DNA of 64,000 nt, from contig NC_087062.1 of NCBI RefSeq assembly GCF_963678635.1, forward strand, positions 85,524,890-85,588,889, written 5' to 3'. This DNA comes from Symsagittifera roscoffensis. Taxonomy: Eukaryota > Xenacoelomorpha > Acoela > Convolutidae. A program made the translations under genes and the position numbers. Below, piece by piece: positions 1 to 10,989 of this stretch (positions are counted from its first letter, which is position 1; each line of letters begins with the position of its first letter). Under the pieces are notes generated by a model. That model ran no database searches and was not told where the DNA came from. It was given only the letters and a program-made list of their open reading frames with translations.

Positions 1-537
1 TTAAATATGTTTGGTAAATCATCTGCACTAATCCAAACTCACTAAAAGCAAACTAAGTGGTCATAATAATTGGTGTAACGCCAAGAACTAATGAAGTGCT
101 GATTTAATTCATCTGGTTGAGATTGAACAAAAAAAGATGAGAACTAATTACACTTTAAAATTTTACCAAAAGTTTTATATTGCAAATAAAGTTGCGAATT
201 TCGGGGTCAATATTTAACCCCAAAAGCGTGTCGATTTGGTTTCCTTCAGTAATTCATAACTTACGCTAAATATAATGAGTCAAAAGATGAGCAGATTTTA
301 ACAAATTGAATCTCTCATCCAGTCATTTTTCTCTTTTAAAGCTTTCCAAACTGATTATGTGATGACTTCTTTTTGATATTTTTGTAGACAATTTTGAAAT
401 TTTTGACAAACCCCCGGACCTTGACATACAAAGTTTTCAAAACTCTTTTTGGGCTCCTATCTCCAAGTTTTAAGAGTATTATGCTTTAATCAAATTTATT
501 CCTCCTAAGAATGCTCAATTTTAGTTTTGAGATTTCC
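1..537 (+). repeat. Direct repeat copy 1 (left), partner at 7,497-8,034
   Basis: This stretch recurs at 7,497-8,034 in the same orientation. I find only about three differences (G/C near 138, G/A near 288, and one T indel near 497), so identity is roughly 99%. Similarity stops at the shared GATTTCC (537 and 8,034). The left copy begins at base 1, so the true repeat may extend left of the window. No TG..CA ends, primer-binding site or reverse transcriptase lie between the copies, so I do not call it an LTR pair. The last codons and stop of the minus-strand ORF at 505-1,374 fall inside this copy. Confidence 0.85.
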
Positions 538-1374
538 GTATGCTCTGACGTCGTTAGCGTCCGACGAAATTCTTTCACGCGACATGTAAAATGCGACACT
601 GCCTTTCATAAATCCACCGACCAGAGCCAAAAGTTTTGATTCATGATGAAACGACAACTTGGACTCGGATCTCGATTTATAGAACTCGCGAATTCTTTGT
701 CCTCCCCGCCATAGCTCGACTGTAGTAAGGGTAGTCTTTTGTTTGTTTTTCCCACTTATAACTAGAAAAATCTCCCCTTTGTTTGAGCTGCAATAATTTT
801 GGGGCCATGATTTATTAGCTGCTTGGCTCCAAGAACCTTTTTGATATACAAGTAAAGGCGGTTCTGGATTCAAACGTGATTCGTTACAGAAGTAAAAGCT
901 ACCCGAGCCTTTGAAATTAAGAAATCCGTGTGGTTTCAAAGTTTCTCCCTTTTTAACGAAAAAGTTAAAGTTCGAAATGTTGTGAACAAGTATCAACTCG
1001 GCAAAATTTACCTCGAGGAACCCATTATCAGAACTCAGTAAAGAGAGTGTTTCGCCTTGGTGGTACAGTAACACTGAATTTGACAGCCCTTCTAAAAAGT
1101 TGTCCGGTAAAGTTTTAGCTGGGTGAATAAATATAGTCCCAGCTTCGGGTTTTAGATCAGGATCAATTAGCGATTTTTTATGACAAAAGCAGGTTTCAGA
1201 AAATAAACAAAGAATAAATACGATTGAATTTTTAAAAACTATTGTAAATCTCACAATATTCAATTTAAACCAGAAGTGGTAAATTGAAAAATATATATAT
1301 AAAAAAAAACACTTTAATCTGAAAAATGAAAATAGTCGTATGTTACAATAAAAACTGCGTTTTAGTCTTGCCAA
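505..1374 (-). CDS. Unrecognised ORF or exon, up to 289 aa
   Basis: An open minus-strand frame I cannot assign to a family. No ATG occurs before its last quarter; the nominal first codon is TTG, so it can only be coding if an upstream exon supplies the start. A plausible acceptor (pyrimidine run ending TTTTTCAG, near 1,318) is present on the minus strand. After it comes a hydrophobic stretch (SIVFILCLFSETCFC) resembling a signal peptide or membrane segment, then about 200 residues of mixed, probably beta-rich sequence with a few Cys and short motifs such as GSGSFYFCNES and VELWRGGQRI. The final ten residues and stop lie in the 538-bp direct repeat, so the 3' end may have been altered by that duplication. 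It could be a terminal exon of a secreted protein or a chance frame. Confidence 0.3.
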   Translation of the reverse strand: MARLKRSFYCNIRLFSFFRLKCFFLYIYFSIYHFWFKLNIVRFTIVFKNSIVFILCLFSETCFCHKKSLIDPDLKPEAGTIFIHPAKTLPDNFLEGLSNSVLLYHQGETLSLLSSDNGFLEVNFAELILVHNISNFNFFVKKGETLKPHGFLNFKGSGSFYFCNESRLNPEPPLLVYQKGSWSQAANKSWPQNYCSSNKGEIFLVISGKNKQKTTLTTVELWRGGQRIREFYKSRSESKLSFHHESKLLALVGGFMKGSVAFYMSRERISSDANDVRAYGNLKTKIEHS

Positions 1375-2263
1375 ACCTCGAGCAAAAACGTCGCAAATAA
1401 AGAGGTTAATAACTAATTACTGGTGATTCGATGAGTAACTAGCCAATAAACATTTTGACCGATGAAAAGTCTGATTTAGTACAAATAGTACAAACTAGTA
1501 TATAGTAAATTGAAAGTTTAGGTGAGTTGTTTTCGAGCATTAATAACAATGTCTGGACTCTATGCGCATGTTCAGACTAGTCTAATCGATGAGCAGCCGA
1601 ATATCTAGGCCTCCCTCAATGTCTAAACAAAGGCAGAGGTGCGGTACACGTTCAAGGTGTTGAGCACCAATAGGGAGGGGGGTTGTTTTATCAACTCTGA
1701 TCGTACCCGGGAAGAAATTCAGAGTAAATAGTCCCAAACCCCATAAATTATATATAGGCTGTGCCAACCCATTATTAAATGGAATTACAGAATAAGTTCG
1801 AAAAAAAAACAGCCACTAACGTGCAATCTCGCATGGATAGGTGTACCTAGAATTGCCTGGTTGCCTAATGTAAAAAATGCATCGATATTTTCATTGAAAT
1901 TTGAGCAATTCTTCAGTTTAATTAACACATGAATATGAAGTAAGGTCAAGACACGAGGAACCGATTAAGATAGCTGACATTCTGAAACGTCCGGACGGTC
2001 TCGTCTGTATTTGTATGGTACAAGTATGGTACGGTCTAGTTGGGGTTGGAACCCTAAATAATAGATGGGTCTTGGAGAAAAAGTTTTAGGCCCCAAAACT
2101 ATCGGAAACTTTGGGTAGAAAGTGATTTAAATGCGGTTCATGGACTCACATTTCATACATATACTTGTTTTTTATAGGGATCTAATTCTCATCATCACCT
2201 GCTTCGGTATTTGTTTATTGTTCACCGTATTATGTAATTATTAAATCATTCTATCATTTGTAT
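1375..2263. other. Intergenic, nothing recognised
   Basis: AT-rich sequence with short unsupported frames only. The frame at 1,582-1,767 on the minus strand shows no domain. A short GC-richer patch lies near 1,590-1,690. I see no RNA gene or repeat here. Confidence 0.5.
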
Positions 2264-2273
2264 CCTATTATTC

Positions 2274-2607
2274 GGAGGCGGAGCAATGAGCAGAATGGTC
2301 CAAGTGCAGAATGGGTTCAAGAGCAGAAAAACAGACAAATATTGACTTATATTGGTTTCGTCAAAAAATACCAAGAAAACGAATAAATTATACATGAATT
2401 GACTAATTTCATTAAGTTTTTTGATTAAATTTGTTTAAAAATTCTTGATTAAATTGTTCAAATTATGCATAAAATGTTCGTTGCTTCGCTATTATTGACA
2501 TTTCCGATAATTATTTTACCAATTAGCTTATAGAAGTTGATATTTTTCTATTTTTCTGCTATTGGACCCATTCTGCTCTTAGACCATTCTGCTTATTGAC
2601 TAGCCAC
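2274..2607. mobile_element. MITE 1, ~334 bp, long TIRs, 10-bp target duplication
   Basis: Left arm (2,286-2,332) and right arm (2,553-2,599) are inverted copies sharing GAGCAGAATGGTC-type blocks repeated in each arm; the outer ends (GGAGGCGG and, read inverted, GTGGCTAG) are weaker. The element is bracketed by the 10-bp direct repeat CCTATTATTC at 2,264-2,273 and 2,608-2,617. There is no coding capacity. Long TIRs with a 9-11 bp target duplication are typical of Mutator-like (MULE) elements; a foldback element of another superfamily is the alternative. Confidence 0.75.
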
Positions 2608-2768
2608 CCTATTATTCATATCTATGGGGAATCGGCCTATTTTGCATGTGTGTAGATTAGCATACCCATGTATAAGAATGCAGTTTGAAGACTCGTTCAT
2701 TTTTTTGGTCTTAATTGACACCCAATTGAAGAAGAAATTGCATGCTAATAGGCAGACATGCTAATCGC

Positions 2769-3225
2769 GGGTGCCGGACATCAAGCCGACGGGACTTCAA
2801 GCCGAATCGTAAAATTAGGGACTTCAAGCCAAAAATTTTCTCAATAAGTCATGAAATAAGATTAATTTGAACACTTTTCTGAAGATTTTCTCATTTTCAT
2901 TATCTTTAGTCGGTATTTATCAGCGTTTTCATAAAATTTAAACCTCCAAATGATGTTTAGGAAAGTTGAAAAATAAAACACGGCTAAAGGCAAGTTTTTT
3001 GTTTATAATTCATGCTATTCAAAAACCGGCTGATATTATTAAAGGATGTCAATCCTAAGTGATTCATTGTCATAAATAACGCTTATTATGGACTAAACTA
3101 GCGTAAGATTTTGAAAAGCAACGTTGTACAGATGAAAAAATATTGATTTGAGGTACTTGTAAAGTTTAATTTTCGGCCTCAAGTCCCTTTGGCTTGAAGT
3201 CCCGTCGGCTTGTTGTCCTAGACCC
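2769..3225. mobile_element. MITE 2, ~457 bp, TIRs and 9-bp target duplication
   Basis: The termini GGGTGCCGGACATCAAGCC (left) and, inverted, GGGTCTAGGACAACAAGCC (right) continue as a near-perfect shared arm through CGACGGGACTTCAAGCC. The 9-bp direct repeat GCTAATCGC flanks both ends (2,760-2,768 and 3,226-3,234). The motif GACTTCAAGCC is repeated inside the left arm. Nothing is encoded. The 9-bp duplication again suggests a MULE-like or Merlin-like origin. Confidence 0.8.
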
Positions 3226-3234
3226 GCTAATCGC

Positions 3235-3910
3235 TACGCTCCCATATCTATGTAATGAAAAAAAGGGATTGGTCCAAATCTGTGAATAGTTTCAGGACCC
3301 TTCGAAATGGACCCTCAAATTGGACTGCATTTCCTTCGCCTTCGTTCATAAGAAGTTACCTTCCCATTAAGTTAGTAGGTTCTGTGTTGTTTTATATAAT
3401 TCTTTTTCTAATATCAATTCGTCAACTATTATCTATGAAATGTAACACCAAACATGTTTATCAGACATTCGAGTTTAAGTTAGAGCAAGAGGTGTTAGCA
3501 TCAACGGGGGAGGGGGGGGGGGGTCGTTATTATGCAATAATAACTCATTGTTTACATAATACACCAGCTATGAGCGTCCATGATATTTTCACGACTTCAA
3601 TAAATAAGTAGAGCTAATAGAGTTAGCAATCAATTTACCTGTCCAAACTAATGCAAAACACAACCAGCGGAAAACAAAGAAAAACTTGATTAAGCTGGAC
3701 AATATGAACAAACATGCAAAAAGTGAGAAAAGTTAAGCGTCATACAAATATTCAGAATATGCGATTGGTTTTTGTTTATGAAAACGGTGAGTAAATAAAT
3801 ATCATGTTGTTTCATGACTAATTAGTCATTTCATCGTTTGCAAGACTGTCGACGCTAATTATCCGTTGAGTAAGGTGACCTGGAGACCAGTCAGAAAGAT
3901 CGCTTTTAAC
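3235..3910. other. Intergenic with a poly-G tract
   Basis: No gene is supported. A G-run with an interrupting A sits near 3,506-3,521 and lies inside a spurious open frame (3,255-3,611) with no recognisable domain. Confidence 0.5.
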
Positions 3911-4128
3911 GGAGTGCAGCCAGTATTTAGACAGCCGCGTATTCATACTGGTCAGTATTTAGACAAATACTGTATGAACCAATCAGAATCGAGAAAAAAC
4001 AAATAATCCAAAATAAATAATAATTATTTACTAATTTCTTCTTTGTCTCGATTCTGATTGGTTGAAACAGTATTTGTCTAAATACTGACCAGTATGAATA
4101 CGCGGCTGTCTAAATACTGACATGTAAC
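3911..4128. mobile_element. Foldback element, ~218 bp, ~74-bp inverted arms
   Basis: The arm at 3,921-3,994 is the reverse complement of 4,046-4,119 with few mismatches, around a ~50-bp AT-rich loop. Each arm carries CAGTATTTAGAC twice. The 10-bp direct repeat CGCTTTTAAC lies at 3,901-3,910 and 4,129-4,138 and is the likely target duplication, placing the ends about 10 bp outside the strong arms. No coding capacity. Confidence 0.8.
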
Positions 4129-4185
4129 CGCTTTTAACACAAAAAGCTAAAAATCGATGAGCAACGAAAGGCTGGAGAAAAATTG

Positions 4186-4545
4186 GATCTACTTAACAAT
4201 TGCCACCCCTTTCAAGAAAGAGGGGCCGATTGTTAAATAGATCAAAATGGTCAATTTTTCGACCAATCAGAATGCAGCAAAACTAGAATTCTCTATAGAA
4301 AGCTTAGAGCTAAATTACTGTATTTATTTATAAGGGTGGAGATTCTTAAGTAGGTACCATAGGGGGGGGGGGGATTGTTAAGTAGATCCGAAAAATTATG
4401 GTCAAAAGATTGTGATCTTGTTAACTATTCTCTCCCCCCCCCAAATTGCAATAGGGGGGAAATAAATAATAATTAGCAAGGTACAAAACTCGTATATGCT
4501 TAACTGTTCAATCCTTTCTTTATAGGGGGGATTTTCATTACAAGG
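4186..4545. repeat. Cluster of short hairpins with G/C-run tips; dispersed copy at 23,548-23,660
   Basis: The hairpin at about 4,186-4,246 pairs GATCTACTTAACAAT with ATTGTTAAATAGATC around CCCCTTTC/GAAAGAGGGG. A related arm (ATTGTTAAGTAGATCC) follows a G-run near 4,375. The segment at about 4,413-4,545 (GTTAACTATTCTC, C-run, ATTGCAATA, G-run, then AAGGTACAAAACTCGTATA) has a clear second copy at 23,548-23,660. These look like parts of a dispersed hairpin repeat. Confidence 0.6.
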
Positions 4546-4949
4546 TACCATAGTGGAATTGAATGAAAATCATTTTTTCCATTGAAAATATAATTTTAAG
4601 AAATTATCTTAAACTGTTTTAAATTCGTTTTTGTTACATGAGAGCAACTTTGGCATCAAAAAGTCGTTATGAGTAAAAAAAAAGCTTATCAATTAATTTT
4701 CATGTATTAAAGCTGTATGATATACTTTTTTCCATAATACAATATCGCACTTCTGAGATCACATAACGTTTTTACGAAAAAAATTTTGCTTGCAATTTTT
4801 TTGTGTCAATAAAGTAGCCCATGCTGTTTTCATGCAAAATTCTTTGTTTAGACAGACCTTATGTTTTGTTGTTTTTCTATGTTAACATACACTTAAGACT
4901 TACTGAAGAAAAGCTTTTAATTCAACTCGAGAGTTTGAAAAAAGGCTCA

Positions 4950-5890
4950 TTCTAGGGTATAATTGCACGGAAAAATGGTTATCATGCTGCTCTTCCGGGT
5001 TGACCAAAAATGCTAGTCATACACTTTTCATATATGAAAAAATGCTATTCAGACACTTTTAATGCAATTCCACCAGTACAGAAAAGTGCATGAAAGGTCT
5101 ATGATTAGTGATTTTTCATATACTGAAAATTTGATTGAAAAAATTATATTTTCTTAAATTTTAATTTCTTAAAACCGATCACATGTGGCAAAAACCTTGC
5201 TTACACAAAAGTAAATTCACCAAAGTTTTGACCGTCCCGCAATTACAACGCATCTTTAACGGCCTGAACTGTTTTATTTTTGTCTTAAAAAATGATAAAA
5301 TGAAAACAAGAAAATTTTAAGTTTTGGCAATTTTTTTTTCTAATCTGAATTTTTAGTTAATCATGCCTTGATCAAAGCATACAAAAAGATGTGCCATACA
5401 AAATAAGGCGTTCTGAGCGTTTTTGAAGAACATTAATTTGGGAAATGGAACAAAATCAACTTTTGTGTATCCAAGATTACGTTATGCGCACAAAAAACTA
5501 TTTTTTTTCAGAAAAAAATTGTTTGAGCACAAAATTTGTTTTACGATTGAAAAAAGACAGTTTTGGGTCAAATTCAATATTGCATTACAACATCAAAAAG
5601 TGATGGTCAATAGATTTTCTAAATATGGAAATTGCATGATTAGCAATGTTTGTTGACAAAATATTTTTCTTAATTTTACGAAAAAACAAGAAATTTTTTT
5701 TTGAAAATTCGGGTACTTCGTTGTAGCAAAAAACTTGAACTTTGTATTTTTGTAGTTTTTTATAGACTGGTTTATGGAATTGTATGATTAGCATTTTCGG
5801 TCTATGGAGGTCAACCCGGGCTCATACCTTTTTTCTCTATGAAACTGTATGATGTTTTCCACCCGAGGAGCTTCTATGATGTAGTCCACT
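4950..5890. repeat. Degenerate inverted-repeat element, ~0.9 kb
   Basis: CCGGGTTGACC followed by AAAATGCTAGTCATACA near 4,995-5,025 recurs inverted near 5,760-5,825 (AATTGTATGATTAGCATTTT ... GGTCAACCCGGG). Internal relatives of ATGATTAG occur near 5,100 and 5,635. The arms are too diverged to set exact ends or find a target duplication. Short open frames inside (5,423-5,794) show no domain. Confidence 0.4.
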
Positions 5891-6539
5891 TACGGGCCCG
5901 GGCGGATTTAGGGTTTTTTCGAGAATGCGATGGATTTTCGATCAAAAAATTTTTCGACGAAATTTTTAAGTCAAACTAATTTTTTTTTTCGAAAACTTTT
6001 GAAAAACAAAAAAAAAACATTTTTGAGAAACAAAACAAAACTGCGTTTATATTCGCCTTGGGACCCTTGGGCATTGCATCATCTATGGGACCCATTAACG
6101 ACCACAGATAATCTTATTTATATTAATAATGATGTCACTGCTCAATCTCGAGTAGACCGTTCAAACTATTGATTGCCTAATGTGGACTGTTCAAATGAAC
6201 AAACGAGATATTGAGCAAAATTTGCGCTTTTGGAGTTACGCAACTGATTTTTCAAGTGACCCTTACGTATATGAACAAGCTTGGTTTTTTGACATGTTTC
6301 ATAATTTACTCTGGAAAGGTAAATCAATAGAATAACTTAAATCAATTCAATTTGGCATAATTTCTATCAGTATCAATTCGCTCTTACGCAATATGTAACG
6401 GAACTAATTATTGCGCCTTAATCATCCCAAAATGATCTATTTGACAATGATCAAACCCCACTTTCAAACCCCTTACTTGGAAAAAAAATTGATGCAAAGT
6501 GAAAAACATTTTTTAAAACATGAGCTCAAGGCACCAATT
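5891..6539. other. Intergenic, nothing recognised
   Basis: AT-rich DNA with two short open frames (5,930-6,172 and 6,411-6,659, the latter running into family A sequence) that show no domain and no splice context. Confidence 0.4.
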
Positions 6540-6840
6540 TTTTTCACAATAAAACAACCTTTCGTCGAAAAAGTTTATTCTAAAATGTCAGGAAAGAAGA
6601 GCGCAAGCATTTTGCCAATTTTCTTCAAATATTTTCAAACTGATTTTTCTCGATACTAGAAAAAACTTTTGGGAATTTTTAAAAGTTATTCGATTCACAA
6701 CTGAAAGGGCTTTAATATGATTTTACTCAACCCAGTCCAATGGTTAATTGTGGTACCTGATTTTTAGTGGAAATCAAACTGGAAAAGAAAGAAAAAACGA
6801 AAACTCACCCGAATACAAAGATTTTGTTAGCAGTAAAAGA
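6540..6840 (+). mobile_element. Family A repeat, 3' half
   Basis: This matches the tail of the dispersed ~600-bp family: a segment like ATTCGATTCACAACTG, then AATTGTGGTACCTGATTTT, a purine run, and ACCCGAATACAAAG. Corresponding blocks occur at 8,690-8,830, 31,105-31,290 and 34,030-34,180. Confidence 0.55.
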
Positions 6841-7496
6841 CCTCTGGGAGCGTAGAGCGTATAAAGTTCCATACATTCAGCAAATTTCGGAGCAGTAAAG
6901 ACATCCCAGCTGAGAACAACGTTTTTCTCAGAGGATGAACCAATTAAATGAGGTGTCTCCTTTTCTCAGTTTGCCGATATGAGAAATTCTATCAATAAAT
7001 ATAGTAGTTTTTTTTCTTAAACTTTAAGGAACAATGAGTTTCTATAGCTAAAAGTATCTTACAATTGAAATTTGTTTAAAACCGAGTGTATATCTTATTG
7101 AAACTTTATTTTACTAAACTTATTTTTAAAAATTAGATCCTTACACTAACTATAAGACGTAATCACTCGCTAGACTCCGGCGAAATTAGACAAAAATTTT
7201 AATAATGAAAAACATTCTTTCGACACGAGTGAAAGTGCCTAATTATTACGTATCACTCGACTCATTCCGACCATTACTTGTGGCACCTAACTTTGCGTTT
7301 ATTATATGTCAGGGCGTTTATTATATGTCACCTAATTTTATGTCAGGTTTTGTTTTTATATTTAGCCCAACTTCACTGAAAGTTGACTGCGTATGGGTAT
7401 CAATCTCGCAATCTTTGAACTGCGAGTATATATGCATCAGATTAAAATGCGGATGGAATCGCTGCTGGAATAGAAAATCATTTTTCTATAATCGAA
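6841..7496. other. Intergenic, nothing recognised
   Basis: No supported gene. The frame at 7,205-7,513 runs into the direct repeat and shows no domain. Confidence 0.4.
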
Positions 7497-8034
7497 TTAA
7501 ATATGTTTGGTAAATCATCTGCACTAATCCAAACTCACTAAAAGCAAACTAAGTGGTCATAATAATTGGTGTAACGCCAAGAACTAATGAAGTGCTGATT
7601 TAATTCATCTGGTTGAGATTGAACAAAAAAAGATGACAACTAATTACACTTTAAAATTTTACCAAAAGTTTTATATTGCAAATAAAGTTGCGAATTTCGG
7701 GGTCAATATTTAACCCCAAAAGCGTGTCGATTTGGTTTCCTTCAGTAATTCATAACTTACGCTAAATATAATGAGTCAAAAGATGAGCAAATTTTAACAA
7801 ATTGAATCTCTCATCCAGTCATTTTTCTCTTTTAAAGCTTTCCAAACTGATTATGTGATGACTTCTTTTTGATATTTTTGTAGACAATTTTGAAATTTTT
7901 GACAAACCCCCGGACCTTGACATACAAAGTTTTCAAAACTCTTTTTGGGCTCCTATCTCCAAGTTTTAAGAGTATTATGCTTTAATCAAATTTTATTCCT
8001 CCTAAGAATGCTCAATTTTAGTTTTGAGATTTCC
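7497..8034 (+). repeat. Direct repeat copy 2, partner at 1-537
   Basis: Near-identical to 1-537 with about three differences. The junctions differ: to the left is unique sequence ending ATAATCGAA, to the right CGTTTATTGCG and then a family A element. High identity implies a recent duplication, gene conversion, or an assembly artefact. Confidence 0.85.
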
Positions 8035-8249
8035 CGTTTATTGCGTAAAGGATTCCGTAGTACATTCTTTTTCGGAAACTTTCGGTCAATGTGAAGTTCT
8101 TACTGCTTTTGTGAGATAAATCAAATCAATTTTCAAACCATGTAGAACGTTCAAAACTGAAACTTTTGCTTCTCGATAAATAAGAAACTCTCATTTTCAG
8201 ATGAATTTCTGATGGTCCCAGTTCTTTTTACGGAAAAAAACCTCACAAA

Positions 8250-8860
8250 AAACAAACGAGGATAGCCAGTTGCTGTGCAAGTAGCACAAAATCTTCAGAC
8301 CATAGTCTTAAAAAAACGCATCAAAGTATTTTCAGCTTATTGTCGTTTATTTTCGGCGTGGTGTGATACATAGAGCTGAACAGAAAACTGGAGATTAGGT
8401 ATATTCGACAGTCATAGAAAAAAAAAGCAAATTGAAAAACAAAAAGAAAGTAAAATTTTGCAGTTGTTTTGAATTTTTGAAAAATTTGATTCCAAAAAGG
8501 CACTATAATGCTCAAAGTTAACAAACTTTGGTCAAGTATAACTAAGTTTTACCTTTAGGTTATGCTTTTGCAAGCTGTTAAGCAATTAAAATAAAACTGC
8601 TTGCTCGCTTTCCTTGCTCGAAATAAGACGAAAAATCAAAAGGTTCAAACCGGTTTTTCTCGACATTGAGAATTTTTTTAAATTATTTGAAGGATTCGAA
8701 TCACCACTGTAAGAGTTTCAACGTAATATATCACACAACCCTGATTTGCGTGGAAAACAAAAAAAACTGGAAAAAAAAATAAAAAAATTTCAGAACACAA
8801 AGTTTCTTTCCTTTTTCAATGGTCGGAACAATTATGAATTTGGCTTTTCTCTGAAATTTT
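8250..8860 (+). mobile_element. Family A repeat, near-complete copy
   Basis: This is the most complete example of the family. In order it has a head (TTGCTGTGCAAGTAGCAC, then ACCATAGTCTTAA), CGTGGTGTGATA, GACAGTCATAG, a middle CTTGCTCGCTTTCC with AAATAAGACGAAAAATC, CGGTTTTTCTCGACATTGAG, ATTCGAATCACCACTG, GATTTGCGTGGAAAACAAA and a tail ending ATGGTCGGAACAA. No ORF is present. I could not find convincing TIRs or a target duplication, so SINE versus MITE is undecided. Confidence 0.65.
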
Positions 8861-9112
8861 TATTTTTGACTGGAAAAGAGCTCGAGTTTTTTTATTTGAT
8901 GTGAAGTATTGTGAATACATTTTTTCTTCATACCTTACATTGTAATATCACGTAATTAGCCATTATCACATGTACAGCAGCTAAGAAATTGAAAGTTTTG
9001 AAAGGTTGGTGCTGGGGCGGGCCGCGGCGAAGAGCTCAATAATGGAAAAACGATGATCGTGTTTGTCAGGTTCCAATGATGCAAATGACTTTTGAACAGA
9101 TTTTTTGGCTCT

Positions 9113-10424
9113 TTTCCAGTTTTGAAGAATCAATTTCACGTTGTCATAATTTAAATAACTTTTGCATAGTGAACAAACTAACTAAAGTGAGCATAATTGT
9201 GCTTGATACCTTACTTCTTAACATCACGCGTTATGCCATAAAGACACGTAAGACAATTGAGAAAACGGCAAATTTGAAAATGGGGAGGGAGAGGCGAAAA
9301 GAGCTGATTTTTTCATATCAAGCAATTAACACTATCATTATTTCGGTTAAACAAAACAAAAATGTTTTGCCTGAGCTTCAAGATTCTGAAGTTGTTTTCA
9401 GCAAGTTTTGAATTTTTGCAATTTTTAATTTATAATAAAGCCACAAACCATGGTTGTTACAAAGATGTATATTAGTCATCCTCTATGCAACAATTGTATC
9501 AATTAGTTTGCCTCAAAGAAACTTGAATAAATTCCGCACCGGATCACTTCCCCGCTTTCATTTAACATAAAATAATCACAGGTGAACTTTTTTTACTCAC
9601 TTTAATCTTTTAGGGCTTCAAAATTTTTCATGAGCTATCAAAAAAGTTCGTAGAAAATCTAATTTGTTTCGAGACAAAATGCTCTTTTCAATTTTAACTT
9701 ACCCAACTTACTATCAAAATAGTTCTAATCCACCACTGTAAGACTTTGGGCTCTTTTCCACTGCGCCTCTTCCACAATTGAATTTTTCCAGTTTTGAAGA
9801 ATCAATTTCACGTTGTCATAATTTAAATAAGTTTTGCATAGTGAACAAACTAACTAATGTGAACATATTTGTGCTTCATACCTTACTTCTTAACATCACG
9901 CGTTATACCATAATGACACGTAAGACAATTGAGAAAACGGCAAATTTGAAATGTGGGAGGGAGAGGCGAAAAGAGCTGATTTTTTTTATATCAAACAATT
10001 AACACTATCATTATTTCGGTTAAACAAAACAAAAATGTTTTGCCTGAGCTTCAAGATTCTGAAGTTGTTTTCAGCAAGTTTTGAATTTTTGCAATTTTTA
10101 ATTTATAATAAAGCCACAAACCATGGTTGTTACAAAGATGTATATTAGTCATCCTCTATGCAACAATTGTACCAATTAGTTTGCCTCAAAGAAACTTGAA
10201 TAAATTCCGCACTGGATCACTTCCCCGTTTTCACTTAACATAAAATAATCACAGGTGAATTTTTTTTTCTTTGATATTTTAGGGCATGAGCTATCAAAAA
10301 ATTTGTAGAAAATCTAGTTTGTTTTGAGACAAAAGTCTCTTTCCAATTTTAACTTACACAACTTACTATCAAAATAGTTCTAACCCACCACTGTAAGACT
10401 TTGGGCTCTTTTCCACTCCGCCTC
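9113..10424 (+). repeat. Tandem duplication, period 672 bp (two copies)
   Basis: Copy 1 is about 9,113-9,784 and copy 2 about 9,785-10,424. Anchors such as GTTTTGAAGAATCAATTTCA (9,119 and 9,791) and CCACCACTGTAAGACTTTGG near both ends are shared. Divergence is modest, with small indels. The parallel open frames (9,076-9,411 and 9,778-10,002) are by-products with no domain. Confidence 0.8.
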
Positions 10425-10985
10425 CATCAAAATTAAACTTTTCCATTTTATCAGTTGCTTTACGTGTTATTTCAGCTAAACGTGTGATGTAACGACCTAG
10501 AATATGAAACAAAATCTGTTCACAATTGTGAATTGGTTCACCATGCCAAGTTTCATTGCACTATGAAAATTTCATAATGGTTTTTCAAAATTGATTTTTA
10601 CATGTACGGGGGGGGGGGAGGAGAGCCGGACTTTAAATTATGAAGGGGGCTATAATTTGAAGAAGGCGGCCAGATTGGGAAAGAGCCAAAAATAATTACG
10701 CTCGGAGCATTCTGTGGTAGCTTGATAGCAATAAACTGTTTCGATTTTATTAAGATTTTATTATTATGCTGTCTAACAAAAAATACCGCGGATGCTCTAA
10801 ACACGAAAATAAAGCTCTTTTTCCTTCCCCCCCCCCCCACCTCCAAGTTTTTACATGTAAATTTATTGACCACTTTGTCCGATTGCTATGAAAATTTACA
10901 TACAGACTAATAAGGCCACGACAAACATATTTGGTAGTCATACTCAACCTCGTAAAACCACTCGTTTCACTAATATATTGAAGGT
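10425..10985. other. Intergenic with opposed poly-G and poly-C tracts
   Basis: A G-run near 10,608 and a C-run near 10,826 flank ~220 bp. TTTTTACATGTA lies beside the G-run (10,596) and beyond the C-run (10,849), so this may be a weak foldback element. No gene is supported. Confidence 0.35.
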
Positions 10986-10989
10986 CGTG

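Noticed and set aside
3255-3611. 118-aa ORF
   Set aside because: No domain; it crosses a poly-G run and lies beside MITE 2.
1-8034. LTR retrotransposon bounded by the 538-bp repeats
   Set aside because: No TG..CA ends, primer-binding site, polypurine tract or reverse transcriptase between them, and several foreign MITEs inside.
8321-8524. 67-aa minus-strand ORF with a membrane-like segment
   Set aside because: It lies wholly inside a family A repeat and is not conserved between copies.
8685-8700. Possible tRNA-type B box (GATTCGAATCACC) suggesting a tRNA gene or SINE promoter
   Set aside because: No cloverleaf or A box at the right distance, and the core is not kept in other family A copies.
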